DNA of 64,000 bases from Malachius bipustulatus. Taxonomy: Eukaryota > Arthropoda > Insecta > Coleoptera > Melyridae. The stretch lies in NCBI GenBank assembly GCA_910589415.1, contig OU342635.1:15872001-15936000 (forward strand), read 5' to 3'. The notes under the pieces are model-generated. The model did not search any database, was not told where the DNA came from, and worked only from the letters and a program-made list of their open reading frames with translations. Positions 1 through 13,040 of the stretch are shown here, one piece after another (within the stretch, counting starts at the first letter, position 1; every line of letters starts with the position of its first letter). The position numbers were made by a program, and so were the translations under genes.

Positions 1-11
1 GAAATAAATTA

Positions 12-345
12 TCTACGCCATAGTTATTTTCCGAAGCAATTACCTAATTGTCTGGAATATCTGCAACAAATAACTAACTCGGCAAATTGAACGAAAGTAT
101 TTTTCCATTAGGTACATAATCAACAGATTAATATCAACTATCTTCAAGAGACTCTTTAAACCAAAGCTGAAATCTTGTGAATGCCGTCGCTGGCAGATTA
201 ATTTTTAAGCCCTTAATCTGAATTCTTGGTAATTGAGAAACAACTAATTACAGTTCAAAATATACAAGTCATCTGTTGCATCACCTTAATTCTAATTCGG
301 AAAGGTGCTTATACAATTATAGCACTAGCGAACTGTAAGTAAAGT
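12..345. repeat. Diverged copy of a dispersed repeat (partner at 18695-19065)
   Basis: This stretch and 18695-19065 can be aligned by eye along most of their length in the same orientation. Shared blocks include CGCCATAGTT, GCAATTACCTAATT, TCTGGAATATC, ATTAATATCAACT, AGACTCTTTAAACC and AATTGAGAAACAACTAATTA. Small indels separate the blocks. The copy probably continues to the left of the window. No open frame is shared, so this looks like an old non-coding repeat or segmental duplication. Confidence 0.75.
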
Positions 346-3317
346 TTTTATTTTTCTGCCTTCCAAAGCACTTTTGCAAAAAAGGCGAAATAAACATCTT
401 TGAAATCCACCCACTAAAAGAATCTACCTCCAGTATCATACCTCCAAAATTTATGAGTCGTTTTAATTAAAATGAAGGAACTGACATTGATCCAGTGATT
501 GATTAATTATTTCATGTTTTATTTTAAATACATTTGAATAAATCATATCACATTAGTTAAGGAAAATCTGATTCTTAATTTGATTTCTCTATTTGGAATT
601 GTCAGAGATTTAAAGATTTTCTGCTTGGAGAACCTACCCACAAGTTTTATCACGTTTCTGCACCATTTTTCCCCAACCATCATTAGTCGTTATTAAAAAA
701 AAGTTAATGAGAAAAAATTGAGTCATAAGTTGTATAGCGTAGTAAGTGTTAGTGTATCTTTTATCTTTAGTTCATTCACTCTAGGCAGCCTCTACTTACA
801 ACATAGAAGTCTCACAAAGTTGTATATAACTGTTTCATAATTTAATGAAGTTGGGCGTAGTAAATTTACCTTTCCACGCTTATTAATATGCATAGAACAT
901 AATGACGTTGAAGAATCTCTTCTGTAAATAAACGACTGCTGGAGAAGCTGCCTATTCAAGAGAGATCCTATTATAAATAGCGAGATTAGCTCGCCTAATG
1001 GTCCCTAACCCATAGTCGGCTAATTAATGTATTATTGTAAGATTTTTACCATTTCTTTCTTTTCTACCATCGACAGATGTCTAGAAATTATTTTTATATC
1101 TATAAATAATTTAAAAACAGACAGGTACAGGTCAGGTAGTGTTAGTGTAAGAGCATCAAGCTGAAAACATTGTTGTCGGATTTAAATCAATAATTAATTA
1201 TTTCTCAATACCCCAGAAACGATCTCTCAATTATTATGTAACTATTCCATAATCCATAATTAACTAACGTCGACAAGTCTTACAGCACAGCGCATCGACT
1301 TGACCGTTACAATAAACGTTCACCCAATTTTCTTTGTCACGATTTTATTCATTTTCAGTACAACTAAAAGGTAGAAACTAGATCTATTAGACTTTACAAT
1401 CGACTTTAATTTGTCAATTATTTTCGCTTGTAGTGCCGCTGAGATTTCAATATAGACTTCCCAGTCCTTGATGACCTTCCAATCATTAACATTTTGATTC
1501 CATATAATATGTAGTTACATCTTGTATCGTTCAGTAGAAGTGCGGCTAACTATTCGAAGCTGTCGCGAATGTTTCTGTACGCGAATTCACCTTCTATAAA
1601 TTTCCAGAACGGGCGCTTGTGGTTGTGTTCGCTACTCGAATGATCCTGATCCACGTTTCCTTTTGATTTCATTGTCTACTATATGGTTTTATGGCCGACA
1701 AATGTTTTATGACAGTCTAATGAGAACGCAATCACAAGACCTTTTACCATGCCAAGTTAACCACGTTCGGCCATCCACGCTTTCGGCCAGGGAGAAGAAA
1801 CAAACCAATTCTAATTTAAACCATAAATAAAGAAAAATAACACTTTTTCGCTAAGAATTATTATTTCAAATCCCTTTCACTGTCCGAAAGCGTGGTTAAT
1901 CATCTCAACGTCTCACACAACTCCATCTGCCACACAACAACTACACAGGCACAGACACAAGCGCAACATGCGACGATACTTCAAACATGCAACATCATTC
2001 ACTGACAAGGCAACTTAAACTTAAGATAATAACTCCGTGTAGACTTATTGGCTCAAGCCCGTCTGCACGGAGATTCTCATCCAGATAAATGATGCTCAGA
2101 AATTCTTGAAATGCAATAATAATACACACAGATACAGAGACACAGACCGATGGGAACTACATATGTACCTAATAAATGGCAATACATAGTAATTTTCATT
2201 TTTCTTGAGTCTTGAGTAAACAAATACTGTCAACTGTGTCAATCGATTACTACGACTACATGATCTACTTTCTACTTCAAAACTCTTGTGCGTAGATGGC
2301 CCACTGGATGAATGCGGTGTTTGAAATTGGGTCATTATACCAATGAATGAATTAGGATATGCGTTATTAATAACTGAAGTTGATTGAATCAAGAATAACT
2401 AACAAATTAATATTGCGGGGTGCGAAATGCGATAAGATGCGATCTCGACGAAGTGCGAAGCCCTGGTCTTCTGTCCTGTATGATTTTCCTGCGACCAAGA
2501 GCGGGAGGCCCTACTGCTGTCCTTGTTGGGATGCTTGACTCATTTTTCAGGTGTTGTAGTGTAGAAATTGAGGACAGGGGACTCAGAATAAGGATAGGAT
2601 TGAAAAGAACGTAAAAATAAAAAATAAAAAGCAGATGTAAAAATGAAAAATGGGACGCAACAGCTTCGTTACGAAACCAAAAAGTATTGCAAAATATTCG
2701 CGTGTTTCACGTTTTTCATAAATATTTTAACAAACAAATTTTTTAGGAAGTCTTGAATCGCGCAAGCAGAGCATAGAAAGTAGGCAAAAATGTGAACACT
2801 GTCAAGTGTCAACTGCCAAATGTCACCACACTATGACAGTCGATTACAACTACATCAACAGCGTTCCAAATTAAGGGTCAACTTTTCACTCCAAAGACCA
2901 GCTTCCATTTATATTTTAGGGACTCTTAAATTGCGCAAGTAAAACAGAGAAAACAGGCAAAAATTTGAAACTGACAATTAATTGAGACAGATATTAGGTT
3001 AAGTACACTTATTAATAAACTGTCAAATGTCACAACGCTGTCTTTCGATTACGACTACATATCAACAGCATTCCAAGAGACCTTCTTTTCATTCCAAAGA
3101 CTCATTAACGCATGAGCTTGATTAAAAACTGCTCCTGATTTTCGCTACAAAACCAAAAAAACGTCCAAAAGTTCATGTTTTTCACAAGTATTTTAATAAA
3201 CCTAAATATTATAGGGACTTTTAAATAATACAAGCTAACTGAAAGATTATGCAACAATTTCAAATTGACAATTGACATTTTGTATATTAAGTACTAAGTA
3301 CAAAAGAACCAGAACTA
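346..3317. other. AT-rich intergenic DNA, no gene seen
   Basis: No frame shows a recognisable protein motif or plausible splice-linked exons. Short AT-rich words recur. The segments around 2630-2800, 2870-3060 and 3090-3260 resemble each other loosely: each mentions cysteine-free frames, a run ending in 'tcaactgtcaaatgtcac'-like text and a 'cgattac(a/g)actacat' word. This suggests an eroded tandem or dispersed repeat just upstream of the transposon. Confidence 0.6.
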
Positions 3318-3321
3318 GGTA

Positions 3322-5132
3322 CTGCTCGACAAGAATATCTTGGCGGTTGTTAACGGAGAGAGAGGTCCTAGAACGAGACAGAAAATCACCCTACTACCAT
3401 ATCTGTTTTAGTACATTCCATGTAATAAATTTTGAACAAGGTTTTGACATTGATTCTTGACGTTTATATTTTATGTTTGTGACAGTTAATTATTGAAAAA
3501 GTAGTGCAAGCTTTTGAAATGGCAGATTTTAAAAGCCAAGTTGCTAATAAGACCCTTTCCGGTCAAAGCCGTGAAATTATTAATAACGTTTATAAATATT
3601 TTCTTGGTGAATCTAAAAATAGTGGTTCTATTTTACCAATTAATCAAGTTCAAAACGGGTTGCTGCTGCGACAGGCATTAGTTAACGAACTGTTCAAAGG
3701 ATAGTGGTGGAAACAAGCAGAATCATCGATGGCCAAACGGATAAATTTACTTCTCCTGGTAAAAAAAAGAACTAAATTAGCAACAAAAACCAACTTGGAT
3801 GACTTTGATCAATGTTTACTGCGTCGAATTATGCACAGTTTTCATACAACCGAAAAAGTTACTCCAACGTTCAAGAGGATCACTGCAAAATTTACAGAAG
3901 ATAACGAGTACAATGGATCAAGGAAAAGTATCAGAAAGGTTATCCATAAACTGAGTTTTCGGTGGAGAAAAACAAGAACTAATAGAAAAAGTTTGATGGA
4001 AAAGCAAGAAGTGCGATATTTGCGTCTTCAGTTTCTTAGAAGGATGAGAAATTATAGAGCTGAAGGTAGAAATATAGTGTACATGGATAAAATGTATATC
4101 CATTCTTCTCATGCTCATGAAAAAGCCTGGAGCGACGCCAGTGGAGAAGGTTTGACGCAACCCGTCTCCAAAGGATAACGGATGATAATCATTCACGCGG
4201 GTGAAGAAACTGGTTTTATTCCCAATGCTTACGTGCGATTTAAGTCGAAAAGGAAGAGTGGAGACTATCACGACGATATGAATTATTCCAACTACAAAAA
4301 ATGGATGGAGACCAAGCTTATTAAAAATTTACCGCCTCACAGCGTACTTCTGATTGACAACGCACCATATCATAATGTGCAGTTAGATAAACCACCTAAC
4401 TCTGGTTCAAGAAAATCAAATATGCAGCAGTGGTTACAACAAAAGCAGATAATACCATTTAATACGGATTTCCATAAACCAGAATTGTATGACCTCAAAA
4501 CCTACGAAATTGATGAATTTATGAGAAAACATGGACATGATGTTTTGCGACTGCCTCCTTACCACACAGATCTCAATCCTATCGAGTTGGTTTGGGCGGA
4601 TATGAAGCACTGTGTGGCAGACAGAAATATCACCCAAAAGTTTGAAAATGTACAGAATTTATGTGACGAGTTTTTTTGTGGTTATACGGCTGAGCAGTGG
4701 AATGCCAAGTGTGAGCAACAAAAAAATTGAGAACGAGTTAATGGCCAGAGAAGGACCTATGGATATTATAGTGGGGGATCTAATTATTCAACTGGGAGGC
4801 ATCAACGACGATGAAGATATAATGATAGTGACGAAAAGAAGTATTCTGATAGCGATAGTGATAATTAAATATATGATGATAGTAATAATTAAATAATTCT
4901 AACTAAAACTCCCGTGTTTATTTTATATTTTCATTTTTTCATATTAATTGAACGCAGCCAAATTAGCTTCTATTTCATAATAAAATTTAAATGTCAAGTA
5001 TCAATGTCCATACATTTTACAAAATTTATTACATAGAATGTACTAAAACAGATAAGGTGGTGGGGTTATTTTCTGTCTCGTTCTAGGACCTCTCTCTCCT
5101 TTAACAACCGCCAAGATATTCTTGTCAAGCTG
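3322..5132 (+). mobile_element. Tc1/mariner-superfamily DNA transposon with long TIRs
   Basis: The element is flanked by TA dinucleotides (3320-3321 and 5133-5134), the normal target duplication of this superfamily. Its terminal inverted repeats are about 112 bp (3322-3433 and 5021-5132) and differ at only about ten positions. Most of the outer 65 bp, including AAGAATATCTTGGCGGTTGT, is identical. A transposase frame on the plus strand fills most of the interior. The two arms are far better preserved than the transposase, which suggests a relatively recent insertion of an already defective copy or mobilisation in trans. Confidence 0.93.
3519..4730 (+). pseudogene. DDE transposase (DDE_3 type) interrupted by two in-frame stops
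   Basis: One reading frame runs from ATG 3519 to TGA 4728-4730 (404 codons including the final stop). It is broken only by TAG at 3702-3704 and TAA at 4176-4178; no frameshift is needed. The second stop looks like a C-to-T change in a CAA codon, in the conserved SKG-Q-R segment. An N-terminal helix-turn-helix region comes first. Then follow VYMDKMYIHSSH (first catalytic Asp, where relatives have DET), LLIDNAPYHN (second Asp, codon 4356) and LNPIELVW (Glu, codon 4584). The second Asp and the Glu are 75 residues apart, much more than the 34-41 of classical Tc1/mariner enzymes. That long spacer with a KPP motif is, as far as I recall, typical of a common insect subgroup. The copy is not autonomous. 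Confidence 0.9.
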
Positions 5133-5134
5133 TA

Positions 5135-6289
5135 CTACAGTCACGCTTAAAAATTGACATTTGACAGAGCGATTGAATAATGTGGTCGTTATTCAAATGA
5201 ACTGTCATTATTATTCAATAAAGCAATAACAAAATAATTTGACTATCCTCAAGAATAGGAAATAGGAGAGATGTCAGCAGCATTTATAACCTGCAGAAGG
5301 TTGAAATGGGTTAAATCAATAAATCGGCCGATTATTATTGAAATGAAACGGACGTAAATTGTTTAAATAGGTTATTTAAACCAATCAAGATTACTGATTG
5401 ACTGACCGTCATCCGAAATATCGCAATACTCATCGATAAACAGTGTCCTGGTTCGGGGTCGGTGAACCACCACTGTTGCCAGACAGCTTGACGCCTCCAC
5501 ATTACCAGATTTACATTGCATTTCATTACTCATGTACGTAAGCACGACGTCGTCCTAATTCGTGTAGCAGGTTGGCCTTACGGCCCATTCCCGAAACTAT
5601 AATGGGTGTTTGTTTACATAACCATATCATCAAGTGAACTCTTTATTACAGTTACACCTACCTATAAATTCCGAATCGTTTGGAGTTTGGACCGAGATTT
5701 GGACGCAACTGCTGATGCAGAAGCTGAGATTAAATAATACTTCACGTCATTAGGGTTGGAATTTTTTTCTAATCGTAAATTGCAGTTGACATGATAAATT
5801 CTTATCGAGAAAGTCTGTTGATAAAACTAACTTACCGATATTTTAAATAAACATGTAAGAGAGCATGAAGTAAGTAAATGTCCAAAGTCCCATTCCTAAT
5901 TCAAAGAACGAAGATTGGCAGGGAGCATGGGGTCCAAGAGGGATCACAACCAACTATTGATTGTATTTTTAATCATCTTATTATGTTATTTCAATTAGAT
6001 ATATTTTAATTTTAAATAAGTATACGACGTAGATGTACTCGTAATAATCATTATTGTCTTATTGATTAATGATCAATCAGGTTTGAATAAAAACACACTA
6101 CTTTAGCGCAAGACTTCTAACATGCAACATCACCCGCAGCTTCTTAAACCGTCGTCTAGATAATCAGACAGACTGAGGAAAAATGGTCGGAGAAAAAAAA
6201 AGGTGAAGCAGATACCTGATCAATGCCGTGGACGATTATCTAGCAAATAGGTGGATCAAAATTGACCAAAAGAAGAAAGCGCGAAATAA
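5135..6289. other. Intergenic, no gene seen
   Basis: AT-rich sequence without recognisable coding frames, tandem structure or clear inverted repeats. Short open frames on both strands show no family motif. Confidence 0.6.
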
Positions 6290-6561
6290 CCTCCGGTGTC
6301 AACAGGGACCAATCCTGTGGACGAAGTTCCTGAAGTCTCGAGCACACAATAATCATCTTCAATAGATGGGGACGGAGCAGAGAGAAGATAAGGGGAGTGC
6401 TTGGAGGAGAAGGGATAACGCCTGAAAATGTGGTATACTGGATGAAGCTGGACCGAGAGCTTGACTCAAATGACGCATGGCGCCGGATACAGGCTGACAT
6501 AATGGTGGTCATGAAGAGAAAAGAGACGGAAGAGAGGGAAGAACAATTGACGCAAGAGTGA
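6290..6561 (+). pseudogene. R1/I-type non-LTR retrotransposon, C-terminal fragment
   Basis: A plus-strand frame ending at TGA 6559-6561 reads EHTIIIFNRWGRSREKI, then GITPENVVYWMKLD, then a charged tail rich in KRKETEER. The EHT-x-F-x-x-RW signature followed by 'LTPxNLVxxML' and a basic/acidic tail is the usual end of the reverse-transcriptase ORF in R1-like and I-like LINEs. The preceding NPVDEVPE segment lies in a neighbouring frame, so a frameshift separates the two. No reverse-transcriptase core is present here. The fragment looks truncated and dead. Confidence 0.6.
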
Positions 6562-7169
6562 GGAAAGTAACAATGGGGCGAGAATTAAGAGAGGTACTAA
6601 TTCAAACAGATTGCTACAGCGCATTCGATTGACCAATATTTATTTTGACCAGGTCCAGAAAAAAGATAACATTTTTTTTTTATTTCCGATTCGGCTAACT
6701 TCACAATTCTACAATTCTCTCTGGAAGCTAAACGGTTCGTTTTCGGGAGCCGAAACCTGCTCACCTGCTCAGGTAAACTGTCTTGTAAGGGAAGAACCAC
6801 CTCATGGCGTCCATTATGATTTCCCCTGCGCGATTGAAAAAAAACAATTTTTTTTTTCGAAAACTGCTCTTTTTTACATGACTTGCCAGACGTTTAGTCA
6901 TCGTTCAAATTACTGTAAAATTCAAGGCAAAACAGAACTAAAACTCACATATAGAAGTATGGAAATGGCTAGAAAACAAGAGATATAAATCAGGAAAGAT
7001 AAGCAACGACGTTCCGCGTCATCAGCAGGATAAACCCGCGGTCGCAGGATAATTTTAAAGAGCAAGCAGACTGTATTATATCGATCAATAGACCAGGTGT
7101 GGTCATGGGCTTCAATATATTACCTCGACCGGCATTTTCTTATCCGTTAGTTTCTTGTATTGAACTGAC

Positions 7170-8040
7170 GAATAGATCTACTTCACGGAAGTGGAGTGTT
7201 GATCTATTCAGAATTTGATCGCAACCCTAATCAATCCAGATTTGAGGTATTGATTGGCTCAACTTCACTCCCCAACCCCACCGACAATAGTTTGAAAAGA
7301 TCTTCTTTACTCGAGTGGAGTATTGATTTATTCAAAATTTGATCGCAGCCCTAATCAATCCAGATTTGAGGTATTGATTGACTCAACTTCACTCCCCAGC
7401 CCCACAGACAATAACTTGAATAGATCTACTTTACCCAAGTGGAGTATTGATCTATTCAGAATTTGGTCGCAGTCCTAATCAATCTAGATTTGAGGTATTG
7501 ATTGACTCAACTTCACTCCCCAACCCCACAGACAATAACTTGAATAGATCTACTTTTCCCAAGTTGAGTATTGGTCTACTCAGAATTTGATCGCAGCCCC
7601 AATCAATCCAGATTTGAGGTATTGATTGGCTCAACTTCACTCCCCAACCCCACCGACAATAGTTTGAAAAGATCTTCTTTACTCGAGTGGAGTATTCGAT
7701 TTATTCAAAATTTGATCGCAGCCCTAATCAATCCAGATTTGAGGTATTGATTGGCGCAACTTCACTCCCCAACCCCACCGACAATAGTTTGAAAAGATCT
7801 TCTTTACTCGAGTGGAGTATTGATTATTGATTTATTAAAAATTTGATCGCAGCCCTAATCAATCCAGATTTGAGGTATTGATTGACCCAACTTCACTCCC
7901 CAACCCCACAGACAATAATTTGAATAGATCTACTTTACCCAAGTGATTATTGATCTATTCAGAAATTGATCGCAGCCCTAATCATTCCATATTTGAGATA
8001 AGTAGGTATTGATTGATTCAAATTCACTCCACTAACAATA
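7170..8040. repeat. Seven-copy 124-bp tandem repeat (minisatellite)
   Basis: The word CAGATTTGAGGTATTGATTG or a close variant starts at 7237, 7361, 7485, 7609, 7734, 7865 and 7988. The spacings are 124, 124, 124, 125, 131 and 123 bp. Each unit also carries ACTTCACTCCCCAACCCCAC, a GAATAGATCTAC or GAAAAGATCTTC block and TTTGATCGCAGCCCTAATCA. The 131-bp unit has a small duplication (TTGATTATTGATTTATT). The last unit is the most diverged. There is no open reading frame through the array. Confidence 0.93.
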
Positions 8041-11000
8041 ATTCGTCTATCCCTAGCGTGTTGCGCCGGTGAATAATAAAAGTAACCATTCTGAAGACGA
8101 GTTATACTTCTTTTTTCAATTTTTGAGGCGAGTATTTCTCCCAGCGTGCTTCATTGTTCTTGATCTTGAGGCATACCATATGAACATATTTAAAAGTAGC
8201 ATTTCTTTTTACGGCTCCTTAACTTTTTTAATTAAACGAACCGTCAGGGAAACACGCATGCATGCATGATATTTATTTTTATATCATACTTTTCATTTTC
8301 ATTACTTATATGGCATGCGTGATTGTTTGGAACTGATTCTCACTTTGCAATGAATCTCCTCCGTCCAGTTCGCGCTCATAATTTATGGTAATTTGCGCTG
8401 TAATTTGGATGTGATTCAACTCGACTCGAACTTGAAGGTACTATAGGTGCATATTATTTATATTTACGTATGGTATTTTATCTCATTCTGGGGTCATGCA
8501 CCTTCACGGATTGCTAATTATAGTGTACACTGACCATTACCGATGGAAGGTTGCTAGCCGGTGTCCTGAACAAAAAAAAATAGGTTCAATTATGTGAATT
8601 TACTATCTATGTATGTATATATGTACATGTAGGTACGTCTTAGAAAATGTTAATAATTTCAACGAACCATATTATTTTGTAGTAAAAGTGTGTGATCAAG
8701 AGAAGGTTTTACTTGCGCTTGCGAGTTGCGCAGCGATCAGATTTAATTAGTATTTTTTAGCGATTATTTAAATTATTTTAATGGGTGTTTTTTTATTATT
8801 TCAACTGTACTTTTAAGGTAAATGAATGTATGTAATGTACCTATATTATGCGTTAATCTACCGAAAAGAATCATTTTACAAGAGATTGTAAAAGTTCTTA
8901 TATTTCTGTCTAGGATTACATTACCTCTGTCCAGTCGGGCGATGTTATTCTTAGATTTCACATATTTTCCCATCATTCCACACCCGCTATGTATTTAGTT
9001 CAACGCAACCGTAAACGACTTCACTAAATATACCTACAGAAGCCAAGATCTCGAAAACTTCAACGTTTATTTAACCAGACATTTCCTAACATTATCACTT
9101 TTCTTTTAACCGGATTATTTTATTTTCGAGACGAAAATGTTTGAACAACCTTCTTTTTTCGAAGACAGCATGTAGAAAGCTTTATTCAGATATAGAGCAC
9201 TGTGAGTGGACACCATTTCTTACTTTTCAGTCTCCTATAGCCTATTCAGCAGCTTTTGATAATTTCAGAAGAAAATCATTCGAGTGAAGTTGCCCTCAAG
9301 ATGTTGACTTAACGTTTTTAATTTTTATAACAAGCAACAGAAAATTATTCAAGTCAGGTCCAACTCTACCGACTCCTGGAGCTAACCAAAGGTCCGTTTT
9401 GAAACAAACGAGTTACTCCTGTTCGAGGAAGACACAAAAGAAACTAATGAACAGCCATGACCTTTAGAACAGAATTTTACGTAGACGTCTCCGAGGCCGA
9501 GGGATTACTTCGGTAGCTGATATCGTGGTGCTCGGTATAGCACCAGCACCAGCACCAGTCGCTCGCCACCATAGAAGAAATAACCTAAAACCGAGCCTTA
9601 AGCAGTAAGCACCTTCCTAATTCTATGTAAACGATACGATCGTCCATCGTCATAGCACCCTCAAGTGTCAAGAATCAAAACTCCATAGCAATAGAAGAGG
9701 CCATTTTTTTAAGCATTCAAAAAAAATTATGAAAAGGTCATTTTGCTTTTTCAGTTCTTTGATTAGAATTCGTATCAGCACCGACAAGCAAGAAGCTATA
9801 AATATCGCCGCCTCCCGCATTTTTGTCATTTTCAGTAGTAGAATAGTAGAATCATCATGGCGTTGTTCCATATTGTTCTTAACAAGCAAATGTATTATAG
9901 TATCAGTTATTTTAATAAGCAGCTCCCGAGTCGATACCACGATATACGCATGTTTCAAGCAAGTCGAAGCGCGCTAAAACAATAATAAATAATAAATATG
10001 TATATCAATTTGATTGTGTATGACTTTGTTAGTCTTAATAGGTACCTAATTAACTTAGGTACGTACCTGCATTTAAGTTTCCAGTGTTCTAACGCGATCT
10101 CGCTAAAAAATATCGTGTATATCTCGGCTGCATCGAAGCCCATTGAAGCTCGTATATGAAATCGTCCTCTGCTGAAGGTTTGGGCTCGCTGAAATGTGTT
10201 TCGTTCCGCCTTTGATATACAGTCAATGTAACAGTACCGAAAGAATAATAGAGAAGTAAAGGTGCCCGAGCAGGCACCATTCAGACAATAAGAAAGATGT
10301 GGCAGACGTATGGTCCTTCTTGTTTTAGTACATTATAGAGTTACGTTAGGTGAGAATTCCAAAAGAAACTCTGCTTGATAATAAGGACACTGCGGGTCCT
10401 CATCTTATCTTTATCTTAGTATCACCTTACACTTACAGGGTGTTCCAGAATAACTATTCATAATTTCTATAAAACATATAAAAGGTGTCTTAGCCATATC
10501 TAGGAAATCATTGGCCCTAAAACCACAAAATATTTTTTTTTTAGGAATGTGACCATGAGAAAATCAATAAAAATATTTTCAAGGTGGGCCGCACTTCCGC
10601 AAACAGCGAAACTTGACACCTCTTCGTTATTTTAATGGGAAAATTGTATAAATGCATATTATCATCCTGCATTTTATTATAAACAAGTGAAAATTGCAAT
10701 TTTCCAACTTTTTTTAATTTTTTCACACGACGAAGTTGTTTGTTCTGTGATATTTTACAAAATTTTGAAAACTTATGCTATATTTTGTAATTATTTGCAA
10801 AAAATTTCAAATTCTACAATTATAAAAGTCACGTGACAATTGGTGGGCGTGTGATTTGATATAATTTTTAAGCAAAACCTTAAACGAAATCAAAATTTTC
10901 CTTGAACGAGAAGGAAAAATATTTCCCATACGATGGGGAGACTTTGTGTGTAGACAACACACTGTAGAAGAAAAAAGCTTATTATCGACTTTTTCGGGAA

Positions 11001-11784
11001 TTTTGTATGCTTATTCCGAGGCTTATTCGTTCAATATGAATGGTTTTTAATTCGCACTTTTTTCTCCGAATTCGCAATTATTTTTAATCTCGCATGTCAT
11101 TACCTGCCTAGATTAATGCACAAATTAATCACACTTATGAAATGTATTGAATTTTTTTAGACGGCATCACGTCAGATCTCCTCCCTCCTAATAAATATCT
11201 CTTACCTCTGTCTTGTCTATACCTGGGTATATATTCACGAATTGCGAAAGGGGGAGGGGGCGATATCAAAAGATTGCTCGCTGAAGAGGAAGACCAGTTA
11301 GTCCTTAGCCTTAAACACCTCAGGAACCTCGAGAATGAAATCCTATCCCCGCTTTGGGGTAAATTTGTATAAGTAGCTTTCTTTTCACGTTCAGTAATTA
11401 TTCTTGTTACTAAAAAAAAATTAAAACTAATTAAAAAAATTATCTTCAAAAAATGCTGAAAAGTAACAAAATTTTGATCATTAGGTTGTAGATAAGTGGC
11501 CGTTCGCACTCAGGCATACGACATTACGAGGTATTTAAGGTCTCTAGAGGTATCCTGTGGAAATTGGTAACACTGGAGATATTTGCTTCGCTAAAACTGT
11601 AATTACTTTGAGATGGCCAATTATCGAGACTATTATTTATTTGACATTTTTTTGAATTGTTTCCTTGCCCTTCTCTAATAGCCCAATTTGTACAAAAAAT
11701 GAGCTACAAATTATGAAACTATAGGTAGAAAATGAAGTGTGAAAGTGTCAAAATTATAGTTAAATGCGAGTAGTCGCTCATCTA
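8041..11784. other. Intergenic with degraded repeats, no gene seen
   Basis: No supported coding frame. A short CAGCACCAGCACCAG run lies near 9541-9558. From about 10438 the text 'acagggtgttcc' opens a stretch that includes a GTGAAAATTGCAATTTTCC word at 10686. This resembles the long-hairpin repeats around 17.6-18.4 kb, so a decayed relative is likely. Everything else is unassigned AT-rich DNA. Confidence 0.55.
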
Positions 11785-12610
11785 GAGTGAATTTATAGGT
11801 ATGGTATAAATGACAAAAAATTCGAGTTGAAATTTGCCCATTTGAGGACGAGGCCTGCATGAGTAGATAATAAATTTTACTCATGTTTAGTAAATCAAGC
11901 ATGCCTTGAGGTGAAGTGACTCATCTGCACGAAATGTCGAAAAAAATTATTGAATAAAGTTGCTCAAAATTATGCATGCATGCCGAATTTCATAATAATC
12001 GACCTACTTGTTTTAAATATTTGATTTCAGAAAAAATTGTACCTTTTTTTTAAAAAAAATGAACATTTTTTACCCTTTGGGAAATAACATTTGAAGACAA
12101 AATTTGATTTACTGGGCTATTGATAACAAACCACTAAAAATATGCTCTGTGCTAAAGTCTGGAGTCTATAAGTTTCCAATAAGGCATACGATATTTTAAT
12201 TAATCTTAGAATTAACACTAGTTCGAGACCTTTTCCATACTTTAGAAAAGGGAAATCAATAATAATTATTACAAAGTTAAAAAAAAAAATGGAAAATATT
12301 GCAAAAAATGTAAACACACTAAATGTAGGCTATGAAATTTGGCATGCGTGCATAATTTCGAATTCCGACCAACTTTTTTCAGTATAAATTTTCGATATTT
12401 GGTGCAGAAAAGGTACCTACTTTACCTACATAATAAACAAACGGAATGCTCCTGTCAAGGTATGCTTGATTTATTAAATAAACATGAAAATATGGTAAAA
12501 TTTATTATCTCATCAAGCAGGCCTGGATCCCAAATGGTCCAATTTCAACTCTTTGGTTTTTTTTCACTCTTTGAAAACTTTTTATCATTTATACCATAAA
12601 TTCGCCTATC
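11785..12610. repeat. Long inverted repeat (hairpin element), about 0.8 kb
   Basis: The reverse complement of roughly 11785-12000 aligns to 12320-12610. Shared text in the right arm includes TATGCTTGATTTA, TAAAATTTATTATCT, AGCAGGCCT, AATTTCAACTC and TTTATACCATA. The arms are diverged, with several indels and a loop of about 300 bp. No transposase is present. The structure fits a fold-back or hairpin non-autonomous DNA element. Confidence 0.75.
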
Positions 12611-12635
12611 CTGAGACACACACCTGTATATACCT

Positions 12636-13040
12636 ATACAAGGCGTTTCTTAATAACATAATATTTAAGGTTATAATTCTTGGGTTCACGTTGAGAAAAA
12701 ACTTCATATGGACCTTCTAAGTCTTTTAACTGGTGCTTTTAAGGGAAAAGCAGGAAACTTTTAATGATTTTTTTTTATTAATAATTATTCAACAATCAAA
12801 AGTTTTTAATTTTTATTACCTAATGCTAACGAACATTCCAGGTTTTTCAAAATCTACATGAATAAGATTTTTGAATAATAATAATTAATAAAAAATCTAT
12901 TTTTTCTGAAAACTCTGCCACCCTTTAGTTTGACAGTTAAGACTTTAAGACCTATGTACTAGTTTTTTTTTTTCTCAAAATGTACCCAAGAATAATCTTC
13001 TTATCTTAAGTATTAGCATGTTATTAAGAAACACCCGAGC
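12636..13040. repeat. Inverted-repeat element, about 0.4 kb
   Basis: The left end reads GTTTCTTAATAACAT near 12646. The right end carries its inverse, ATGTTATTAAGAAACAC, near 13017. Internal stretches pair too: ATTCTTGGGT with a reversed copy, and GTCTTTTAACTG with CAGTTAAGACTTTAAGAC. The arms are about 130 bp. No open frame. Confidence 0.75.

Noticed and set aside
7170..8040. CRISPR-like regular spacing
   Set aside because: Units are contiguous 124-bp tandem copies with no unique spacers, in a eukaryotic genome. The same applies to the 155-bp array at 48588-50402.
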